This document shows positions 16,025 to 23,048 of a stretch of DNA of 29,021 nucleotides, in pieces (position 1 is the first letter of the stretch; every line of letters starts with the position of its first letter). Both the position numbers and the translations under genes were made by a program. The notes below the pieces were generated by a model. It was not told the origin of the DNA and did not search any database. It worked only from the letters and a program-made list of their open reading frames with translations. Origin of the DNA: Bacteroidetes bacterium UBA3022 (GTDB lineage: Bacteria > Bacteroidota > Bacteroidia > Chitinophagales > BACL12); NCBI GenBank assembly GCA_002346225.1, contig DDYY01000092.1, positions 1 through 29,021 on the forward strand, written 5' to 3'.

Positions 16025-16032
16025 TAAACTTG
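16025..16032 (+). promoter_or_regulatory. Candidate -7 box (TAAACTTG) for the flavoprotein gene
   Basis: TAAACTTG, one mismatch from TAnnTTTG, 17 bases before the ATG at 16050, with a TTG at 16006-16008 upstream that could act as a -33 element at a rather short spacing of 16 bases. The 134-base gap from mfd to this gene holds both divergent promoters and no other feature I can see. Confidence 0.35.
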
Positions 16033-16049
16033 TAGCTTAACAATGCCCA

Positions 16050-16781
16050 ATGGCACTACTACCCTGGCAAACAGCTGTTATTACCAAGATTGTCGATGTA
16101 ACCAGCAATACCAAGCGGTTTTGCTTCGAAATTACCGACGGCAGCATTTTTGACTTTGTCCCGGGGCAATTTGTTACCCTCGACCTTCCTATTCACGAGC
16201 GTGCCAGCAAGCGCCTGAGAAGCTATTCTATCGCTTCCCCTCCGGCGAAAACCAACTGTTTCGAGCTGGTCATTGTGCTGCTGGAAGGCGGTGCAGGAAC
16301 ATCCTATTTGTTCTCTGAAGGTCATGTTGGATTAGAAGTTACTTTCCGCGGACCGCTGGGCACGTTTACATTGCCGGAACAAATAACCCGCGACATCTGC
16401 ATGGTATGCACCGGCACGGGCATTGCGCCTTTCCACTCTCAGGTCATGCACCTGCACCGGACAGGCTGGCCCGATGCGGATATTCATCTGGTCTTTGGTA
16501 CCCGCACAGAAGCTGATATACTCTACCACCGTGAATTACTGGAACTCGCCGAACAACAGCCGAGATTCCACTTTCATATCGCATTGTCCAGGGTGAAGAA
16601 AGAAGCTTGGCCAGGCCATATTGGATATGTGCATGACATATATGAAAATATTTGTGAGAAAGGGCAACGTGATATGCATTTCTATTTATGCGGCTGGAAA
16701 AATATGGTAGATGAAGCGCGCAACCGGCTGGCAGATATGGGCTACGATAAAGATCATATCCACCTGGAGCTTTATGGATAG
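16050..16781 (+). CDS. Ferredoxin-NADP reductase-like flavoprotein
   Basis: A 243-residue protein of the ferredoxin-NADP+ reductase superfamily. The FAD-binding beta barrel has the RSYSIASPP motif (residues 57-65; Arg57, Tyr59, Ser60) that holds the flavin phosphate, and GPLGTF (101-106). The NAD(P) domain has GTGIAPF (122-128), FGTRTEADILY (149-159) and the C-terminal CGWKNMV block, close to the CGxxxM pattern of the family. No [2Fe-2S] cysteines and no extra domain are present, so it is a bare two-domain reductase that passes electrons between NAD(P)H and a carrier such as ferredoxin or flavodoxin. NADPH versus NADH cannot be told with certainty. It is followed after eight bases by a membrane glycosyltransferase-like gene. 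Confidence 0.87.
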   Translation: MALLPWQTAVITKIVDVTSNTKRFCFEITDGSIFDFVPGQFVTLDLPIHERASKRLRSYSIASPPAKTNCFELVIVLLEGGAGTSYLFSEGHVGLEVTFRGPLGTFTLPEQITRDICMVCTGTGIAPFHSQVMHLHRTGWPDADIHLVFGTRTEADILYHRELLELAEQQPRFHFHIALSRVKKEAWPGHIGYVHDIYENICEKGQRDMHFYLCGWKNMVDEARNRLADMGYDKDHIHLELYG

Positions 16782-16789
16782 GTAATCTT

Positions 16790-18661
16790 ATGCAGCTCTT
16801 ACTAATACTCATCTCCGCTTTAGGCACTTTTGTACTGATGGGGCAACAGGCCGGCAGGGCATTGGCGCTGGTTCGGACTTTGCTGCTGATGTCGGCATTT
16901 CAGTTACTGGGTACAGAGGTTCTCAGTCGTATGCACCGGATAGATGCTCAGGGTATAATAATCGTATGGGCGATTTACACTTTTTTCATGCTGCTGTTGT
17001 TCATGCGCTACAGACCATCCGTCTCCCGCATTTGGAAGGGCTTGGTCCCGGTCTTCCAGGAGCAAAAAGCAGGCTGGATGGCATTGGCGGTAATCCTTGC
17101 AGGTACGCTGCTGGTGGCCCTCGTCGCCCACCCGAATAACTGGGATTCCATGACCTATCACCTTACCCGTGTGCAATACTGGCTGCAACAGGGAACGGTG
17201 GCGCCTTATGCTACGAACAATATCCGCCAGGTAACACAACCACCTTTGGCAGAATACTGGATACTGCATTTGTTTACCAGTTTCTCGCGCGACCAGTCGG
17301 CTAACATGGTGCAATGGATTGCATTTACAGGGACACTGGCCGCCATCTGGAGTTTGGTCCGTATAGATGGCGGTAACACCCGCACGGCGCTATTGGCTGT
17401 ATTGTTTGCTGCAACACTGCCTATGGCAATGCTGCAAAGCAGTAGTACCCAGAATGATTTGGTGGTGGCTTTTTTCCTGATGAGCGCGATGTTAATGGTT
17501 CGGTTGTCCATTCGTGAACCCAAAGAACAAAAATGGTGGTGGTGGTTAGCACTCGCGGTGGCTTTAGCCCTGTTGTCGAAGGGGACTGCTTACCTGTATG
17601 TTTTGCCATTACTGGTTTACTATGCTTTCAATATATGGAAAAATTTAAAGTGGAAAATGGTCTTTCCGCTATTGATTGGAGGATGCATAGTGCTGCTGGT
17701 CAATGGTGTTCACTGGCAGAGAAATTACACATTAACGGGTGACTTTACCGGAAAGGATGCCACCCTCCAGAATGAATGGTATGGCGTCCGGCCCCTTGTT
17801 TCCGGGGTGAGTAAGAACCTGATGATGGAAATGCGCACGCCGCTTCCTCCTGTCAATCGCGCGCTTACCTGGGGTACCTCGAAATGGCATGGACTATGGG
17901 GTATCGATTTACATGACCCCCGACTGAACTGGGGCCCCAGTCCGGCATTTGAAGTGGGTATGTACAGTCCGCATGAGGACTATGCAGGTGCACCCCTGCA
18001 CGTTCTTATCTGGCTACTGGCACTTTTCTACAGTATACGCAAGTACCGCCAGTCGCCATTGTGGCACACGGCGTGGATAGCTTTGGGCATGCTGATAGTT
18101 TTTGCTGTTTTACTGAAGTGGCAGGTATGGCATAACCGCCTGCACCTCGCCATCTGGCTAATGGCAGCACCCGCAGCAGGACTGTTGCTTTCCGAATTTT
18201 CACGGCGCGCTGCACAGGTCATACTTTTTCTCCTCATCGGCACGGCTATGATTCCTTTATGGTGGAATCAGTCCAGACCACTCATCGGCAAAGACAGCAT
18301 CTTTTTACATTACAGCTATCCCCAGTATTTTAAAAATAACCCCGATCTGCAAAGTACTTTCTTGCAACTCTCCGGAATAATTCAAAGAGAGCAGATGCAA
18401 ACAGTAGGGCTGGCGCTGTCGGGAGATGCATGGGAATATCCCTTATGGGTCATGCAGGAGGAATCCCGACCTGCCATGCATGCCATTATGGTTGAGAATG
18501 CAACGCAACCTTTGGAGAACAGCCGGCTACGTCCCGATGGCATTATCAGCAATCGCCTGCACAATAACAATGGACATCCCATCTCTTACCATGGTGTAAG
18601 CTACTATCTGACCTATGCGAATGGCGACTGGGAGCTTTATCTTCCGGTTACAGTTCCCTGA
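16790..18661 (+). CDS. Polytopic GT-C-like glycosyltransferase (PMT/ArnT-type) candidate
   Basis: A 623-residue integral membrane protein with roughly ten to twelve hydrophobic segments and a soluble C-terminal part (about residues 500-623). The layout matches GT-C glycosyltransferases of the PMT/ArnT type, which move a sugar from a lipid-phosphate donor on the outer side of the membrane. The first external loop carries HPNNWDSMTYHLTRVQYWLQ (residues 114-133); Asp119 is in the position expected for the catalytic acidic residue. A run of four Trp (coded TGG four times) starts a transmembrane segment at about 246. The acceptor is unknown. The last 14 bases overlap the end of the convergent recO gene. 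It is probably cotranscribed with the flavoprotein gene. Confidence 0.7.
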   Translation: MQLLLILISALGTFVLMGQQAGRALALVRTLLLMSAFQLLGTEVLSRMHRIDAQGIIIVWAIYTFFMLLLFMRYRPSVSRIWKGLVPVFQEQKAGWMALAVILAGTLLVALVAHPNNWDSMTYHLTRVQYWLQQGTVAPYATNNIRQVTQPPLAEYWILHLFTSFSRDQSANMVQWIAFTGTLAAIWSLVRIDGGNTRTALLAVLFAATLPMAMLQSSSTQNDLVVAFFLMSAMLMVRLSIREPKEQKWWWWLALAVALALLSKGTAYLYVLPLLVYYAFNIWKNLKWKMVFPLLIGGCIVLLVNGVHWQRNYTLTGDFTGKDATLQNEWYGVRPLVSGVSKNLMMEMRTPLPPVNRALTWGTSKWHGLWGIDLHDPRLNWGPSPAFEVGMYSPHEDYAGAPLHVLIWLLALFYSIRKYRQSPLWHTAWIALGMLIVFAVLLKWQVWHNRLHLAIWLMAAPAAGLLLSEFSRRAAQVILFLLIGTAMIPLWWNQSRPLIGKDSIFLHYSYPQYFKNNPDLQSTFLQLSGIIQREQMQTVGLALSGDAWEYPLWVMQEESRPAMHAIMVENATQPLENSRLRPDGIISNRLHNNNGHPISYHGVSYYLTYANGDWELYLPVTVP

Positions 18662-19364
18662 ATACCGCTTCCAGAATATCCGGGGATTTCATCACACCGA
18701 AATGGGGTATATGCAATTGAAAGAAGGTAATGAGGTAATGCAACAGGGCCTTTCTTTGCTGATGGTTGATGGCGTAATGACCTGTTGGTGAGCCATGGAG
18801 CAATAGCTTGAGCTTCTCCGATAGCGTTTCCTCCATGTAATAAGTATGCCGGGGAATGGCAGTGCAAAATACCCCGTCCATCAAATCGAATAGGGTGCCC
18901 TCACCGGTAGATGGCGCGAAGCCCAGGTGGAGGGATAGTCCTATCATGAACTGCAGGTGAAAATGAGCGGTCGGGATTGTTGAATCATCGAGCAATTGCA
19001 GTTGCTCCCATATATAGGAAAAGAGTTCGGGGTTGGCATCTTCCTCCTGCACAGAGCGGGTAATGAGCTCCACACAGAATAAAAGCAGGGAGCTGCGGAC
19101 AATATCAAACGGAACTAGACGGTACAGGTAACCCATGCTACTTTCACTTATGCGAAATATATCTCCTGTATCGCGGTGGTACACTACCATATCCAGTAGG
19201 TTCCCGTGCTGATAGAGCGAGGCTTTACCTTTCGAGCGCGCCGAGCGCACACCATTGATGATATAGGTCTGCATGCCCAGTTGTTCGGTATACACCTTTG
19301 CTATAATACTGCTGTCGCTGTAGTCGGTCGTGCGAAGTACAATGCCTCGGGTATGGTGCAGCAT
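18648..19364 (-). CDS. recO: DNA repair protein RecO
   Basis: A 238-residue RecO, which with RecR loads RecA on SSB-coated single-stranded DNA. The N-terminal OB-fold motif is clear: GIVLRTTDYSDSSIIAKVYTEQLG (residues 7-30), followed by GVRSARSKGKASLYQHGNLLDM. The helical C-terminal domain has LLFCVELITRSVQEEDANPELF and LHLQFMIGLSLHLGFAPS-like segments. The four-cysteine zinc site found in some RecO proteins is not present, which is common in this phylum. The gene is last in a minus-strand run porZ, DUF4185-like, recO with gaps of 35 and 18 bases. Its 3' end overlaps the convergent membrane protein gene by 14 bases. Confidence 0.93.
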   Translation of the reverse strand: MLHHTRGIVLRTTDYSDSSIIAKVYTEQLGMQTYIINGVRSARSKGKASLYQHGNLLDMVVYHRDTGDIFRISESSMGYLYRLVPFDIVRSSLLLFCVELITRSVQEEDANPELFSYIWEQLQLLDDSTIPTAHFHLQFMIGLSLHLGFAPSTGEGTLFDLMDGVFCTAIPRHTYYMEETLSEKLKLLLHGSPTGHYAINHQQRKALLHYLITFFQLHIPHFGVMKSPDILEAVFREL

Positions 19365-19382
19365 GTTGTGATGCTTGATGTA

Positions 19383-20519
19383 TCAGTCCAGATAATCCAG
19401 CCAGAAGAAGTACGGACGGTAAACATCTGCATCGCTGAATAATTCAAAAAAGTTGTTGGTATTAACGCAATAGGAAACCAGCATAGCGGAAGATCCCGGC
19501 CTGGTGATATGTGGATGCAAGAGGGCATTATAGGTGAACAGTGTACCACCGGCTTCCGGTGTAGTATACACCAGTTGCTTGCCTTTCCAGGGGCCATAAG
19601 GTTCGAGTGATTCGTAGCTGTGAATGTCAGGTCCCAGAAATCCCTCCTGCGTTAGCAGCCGATACCTCCCCTCGTGATAGAAGACCGAATAAGAAGCTGC
19701 TACATCCACACCGAAATCGCCACTGCCTTTCGTCATCCATCCCGCTTCACCGGGAAAGGTGGAAGACCAGCCACCGGCACCATCATAAAATTCCCAGGGG
19801 GCAAGAAAATCACCTGCGGGCACCCGGGCACAGTGGGCATGTTTGGTCCATGGTTCGTCATCTGTCGAGTAGATATAGGTGTATTCATCCGTTTCCATGA
19901 TGGCCACACCGAAAATAATGCCGGGTGCTTCCCAAACGGGTTCCTGCCACAGAATGGAAAAGTCATACAGCTGAAAAGCTACAAGTTCTGTTCGGACATA
20001 CTGAAAGTCCCATGCACCTCCTCCTGTTCGAATAAAGTAAGCATAAAACATATATAAAATATCATCCTGAACGGTGCCGTCCAGCGGCCAGTACCATTCG
20101 TTGTCAGGGTCATCTGTATCTACCATGGCTGCCGGTGCATCAGGTGTTCCGCCATGCAGGGTGGTCATGTTTTTACCTTGCTGCAACATCATGGTATTGC
20201 GAATAAGCGGGGAAGGGGGTCTTGAGCGGTCGGGATAGACTGTATCCAAAAAGGAATCGCCGAAGGCCCAGATAATGCGACCGTCGGGAAGTGGCACGGA
20301 ATACACCGCATCGCCACCTGTCCATCCATCACCGTAGCGGGTAAAGAGCTTGTTGAAGGGGGTTGCCGGAACAGCGTTGACGCCTGCCGGCAAACTGGCG
20401 TATACACCTGCGTGTTCGGTTGTCAGCCATTCTTCGGTGGTGTCAGGTGCGCTGCAGGCTCCCATCATCCAAAGCAAAGGCAAAATAGCAATAGAGGAAA
20501 GTGTGAGTTGAAAACGCAT
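19383..20519 (-). CDS. DUF4185/DUF5005-like lipoprotein (predicted beta-propeller)
   Basis: A 378-residue protein. The signal peptide MRFQLTLSSIAILPLLWMMG is followed by Cys22, giving a lipobox MMGAC; it is likely an outer-membrane lipoprotein. The body has the repeated aromatic beta pattern of the DUF4185/DUF5005 group, with the opening GGDAVYSVPLPDGRIIW and the GDSF signature at 87-90 (Asp88). These families are structurally five-bladed propellers and often bind or cut sugars, though this copy lacks an obvious catalytic set. The longer frame starts with TTG at 20540; the ATG at 20519 gives the proper signal peptide and is preceded three bases upstream by TAACTTTA. It lies 35 bases after porZ, probably in one transcript with porZ and recO. 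Confidence 0.72.
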   Translation of the reverse strand: MRFQLTLSSIAILPLLWMMGACSAPDTTEEWLTTEHAGVYASLPAGVNAVPATPFNKLFTRYGDGWTGGDAVYSVPLPDGRIIWAFGDSFLDTVYPDRSRPPSPLIRNTMMLQQGKNMTTLHGGTPDAPAAMVDTDDPDNEWYWPLDGTVQDDILYMFYAYFIRTGGGAWDFQYVRTELVAFQLYDFSILWQEPVWEAPGIIFGVAIMETDEYTYIYSTDDEPWTKHAHCARVPAGDFLAPWEFYDGAGGWSSTFPGEAGWMTKGSGDFGVDVAASYSVFYHEGRYRLLTQEGFLGPDIHSYESLEPYGPWKGKQLVYTTPEAGGTLFTYNALLHPHITRPGSSAMLVSYCVNTNNFFELFSDADVYRPYFFWLDYLD

Positions 20520-20522
20520 TCC

Positions 20523-20530
20523 TAAAGTTA
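20523..20530 (-). promoter_or_regulatory. Candidate -7 box (TAACTTTA) for the DUF4185-like gene
   Basis: Minus-strand TAACTTTA ends three bases before the ATG at 20519. The same octamer at almost the same distance precedes ybdL. It is one mismatch from TAnnTTTG. If it works, it is an internal promoter in the porZ-DUF4185-recO run producing a leaderless mRNA. Confidence 0.25.
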
Positions 20531-20554
20531 GAAAAAGCAACAGACAGGATGAGC

Positions 20555-22927
20555 TTACTGGATAAAAAGGATTTTGGTTACATAGTCTTCCTTGCCTGTA
20601 TCATCGGTGCTGTAGACCAGATAAACGCCTGTAGCTGCGCGGTTTCCACCGTAACCTTTACCATTCCATATCGCTTGTCCGCCCAGGGCAACGGTTTCGA
20701 AGATGAGTCGTCCGGCACCGTCGGTAATCTTTACCTGTGCATTGTTCACCAGTCCGCTAATGGCTATCTGCCCGGTATATTCAGGGCGTACAGGATTGGG
20801 AAAAACCTTGACATTGCCATGTGTGAGGGTTCCCTGGGTAGCAGTGCCGCGGTAGGAGGATATTCCTTTATCTGTACCCAAAAATACCTCACCGGTTTGG
20901 CCATCTATGGTAATGCTGAGAATGATGTTGGAAAGCAACGGGCTGTTGTCTTCGTTAAAGAATAGCAGCTGTTCGGTTCCGTCGGCAGATACCAGGAATA
21001 CACCGCTGTTCGTGCCAATCCACTTCCTGTTGGCGCCATCAACTGCAATACAGTTCACAATTTCACGACCCAGCAGGAACTCGTTGAAGCCCCCGAGGTT
21101 CACCAACGGCTGTGATGCATCTCCAATGGCTCCTCCCAGCATAACGGATCCGGGATTGTAAAAAATGGAAACGCCTTCATTCGTGCCCACCCATATCTCC
21201 CCGTCAAGGTCCTTAACCAGGCAGTTGACAAACGGAACAGGCAGGTTGCCATTGCCGGCACCAATGCTGAGGGTACGTTTTTCATCATCGGCAGTATTGT
21301 CAATGTCTGCGCCGTGATTGTACACCAATATGCCGTTGCCTTTGGGCAGTTGCACCCATTTTTGGTCAAAGTCATCAATTACAATCTGTCCCGTCTGATT
21401 ACCGGCACTGTTGGGCAGGTCGCAGTCAAAATTTTTCCAGGTACCATCGCTTTTACGCACTACCAGCGGATTGGCCGCACCGTAGTTGGCTACCCACAAA
21501 TTTCCGTTTACGTCCAGCTGCATGCCCCCCACCCGGCAACTTCCGGGGTCATCGGTGGTTAAGTCCTGCAATCCGCTGCTACCGGTATTGGTATGATCGA
21601 AAACCTCTAGGCTTCCTGTGTTTCTGTCAAAACGCACCACCCCACCGCCGAAGGAACCGAAATAGGCAATTTCGGTGCTGGCTTCCAGGGTCATGGTAAT
21701 AAAATCAAATACGGTATCGAGCGCCGGATAGGTGAAGGAATTGTAGTTGTTCCAGTAGCCGAAATCCAGCACAAAAAAACCATTCTTGTTAAAGGTGTAT
21801 TGCCACGAGGCGTTGATGGCACCCGGTGCAACCCAGAGCTTGCCATTAAAGGCTTCCATATCGAAGGCCTCGGCACTCGAAGGTCCATTGGGAACAGAAA
21901 CGGTGACATTTCCATTTTGAAGAGCCACCAAACCACCAAAGCTGTCCGCTATCCAGTAAACACCATCCGCATCCTGTAGCAGCTGCAAGGGTGCAGAAAC
22001 CCTGTCATCGGTATCCAGTATCTCCAGATTGCCCTCCGCATCATAACTCCGTAATTCGAAGGCATCGGGAACTTCTGCGTCTCCCTGGCTAAGAATGACC
22101 ATCAGTTGTTCTTCTGAAGCATCCAGGTGGGTAATATTCCATTCGGGCTCGCTCAGGAAGGGCAGCCAGTCGTCGTCATCCCGGTAGTAAATTTCATTAT
22201 CGTTCATTACCACATACAACTGTCCGTTGAAGACGGTTACGAATCGGGCATTTCCATCGGTAAGGCCTTCGGTATCGTTGATGCTGGTCCAGTTGCTGAA
22301 ATTTTCCAGCAGGGGATTGCTCAACGCCGCCCGGTACAGTCCATTTTCGGTGGCGGCATAGATAGAGTCGTTGTAAATGACTGTGCTGTTGACCTTAATA
22401 AAGGAGCCGGTAGAGACATTATTGAAAAAATAGGTGGCAGGACTCTGGGTTTTCCCGATATCGTACACCACAATACCAAAGCCTGTCGACAGGTAGACGG
22501 AATCGCCTTTGAAAGTGGCGTGATTCACCGACTTGCTGCCTGATATGGTGGAGGTTCGGATGAAGGGAAAACCGACAATTTTTCCGTCGATAATAAAATC
22601 GACATTGGCATTGAGATAGCTGATAACCAGTGTTTTCTGGCTGCTTCCATAGTAAACACCCACCGCGTTTACGTCATTCAGGCCGTTGGCTTTATGCAGC
22701 CTGTCGAAGGAGTTGTCCTCTCTGTCAAGACTGAATACACTCAGACCGTTAGCCGCATAAATCTTACTGTCGGAAAGAGCGATGGAGCGGATGCCACCAT
22801 AGGGAAGGTAGGCCTTCCATTCTCCCAGGGCCACCATCTCCGGATCTATCTGCGCATAGGTGTTGGGAAAAGAGGGCAACAACAACAGCAACAAGGCCAG
22901 CATCCTGTACATACCTGCAAAGTTCAT
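20555..22927 (-). CDS. porZ: Type IX secretion system protein PorZ
   Basis: A 790-residue surface protein of the T9SS attachment complex (PorU, PorV, PorQ, PorZ). In Porphyromonas it delivers anionic lipopolysaccharide that PorU attaches to cargo. Signal peptide: residues about 1-26 (LALLLLLLPSFPNTYAQ). LGEWKAYLPYGGIRSIAL begins the first propeller; the blocks KVYAANGL-like, LHKANGLNDVNAVGV, LVISYLNANVDFIIDGKIVG and STGFGIVVYDI are characteristic of PorZ. Two seven-bladed propellers are expected, the second with WVGTNEGVSIF and WIGTNSGVFLV. The last about 85 residues are a T9SS sorting domain (KVFPNPVRPEYTGQIAISG ... ATGVYLVYSTDD ... FIQ). The longest frame starts at TTG 22930; the next codon is the preferred ATG. 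It is divergent from the MMPL gene. Confidence 0.93.
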   Translation of the reverse strand: MNFAGMYRMLALLLLLLPSFPNTYAQIDPEMVALGEWKAYLPYGGIRSIALSDSKIYAANGLSVFSLDREDNSFDRLHKANGLNDVNAVGVYYGSSQKTLVISYLNANVDFIIDGKIVGFPFIRTSTISGSKSVNHATFKGDSVYLSTGFGIVVYDIGKTQSPATYFFNNVSTGSFIKVNSTVIYNDSIYAATENGLYRAALSNPLLENFSNWTSINDTEGLTDGNARFVTVFNGQLYVVMNDNEIYYRDDDDWLPFLSEPEWNITHLDASEEQLMVILSQGDAEVPDAFELRSYDAEGNLEILDTDDRVSAPLQLLQDADGVYWIADSFGGLVALQNGNVTVSVPNGPSSAEAFDMEAFNGKLWVAPGAINASWQYTFNKNGFFVLDFGYWNNYNSFTYPALDTVFDFITMTLEASTEIAYFGSFGGGVVRFDRNTGSLEVFDHTNTGSSGLQDLTTDDPGSCRVGGMQLDVNGNLWVANYGAANPLVVRKSDGTWKNFDCDLPNSAGNQTGQIVIDDFDQKWVQLPKGNGILVYNHGADIDNTADDEKRTLSIGAGNGNLPVPFVNCLVKDLDGEIWVGTNEGVSIFYNPGSVMLGGAIGDASQPLVNLGGFNEFLLGREIVNCIAVDGANRKWIGTNSGVFLVSADGTEQLLFFNEDNSPLLSNIILSITIDGQTGEVFLGTDKGISSYRGTATQGTLTHGNVKVFPNPVRPEYTGQIAISGLVNNAQVKITDGAGRLIFETVALGGQAIWNGKGYGGNRAATGVYLVYSTDDTGKEDYVTKILFIQ

Positions 22928-23022
22928 CAAATACTGCTAATAACGGCTTCGCAGCTGGTATATTTTGAGAAAAGAACAGCCCTTTCGCAGCCTTTTCAGG
23001 CATTTACGGGTGCAGTTTTTCT

Positions 23023-23030
23023 TATCTTTG
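23023..23030 (+). promoter_or_regulatory. -7 box (TATCTTTG) of the MMPL transporter promoter
   Basis: TATCTTTG is an exact match to TAnnTTTG, 18 bases before the ATG at 23049. It supports that start and rules out the upstream TTG at 22965 which would put the promoter inside the gene. No strong -33 TTTG is seen at the usual spacing. The 121-base gap between porZ and this gene holds nothing else that I can support. Confidence 0.55.
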
Positions 23031-23048
23031 CGGTCATTTTCAAGCAAC

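Noticed and set aside
22965..23048. TTG-initiated extension of the MMPL transporter
   Set aside because: It would include the exact TATCTTTG promoter box, and adds a basic stretch not expected before the first membrane helix.
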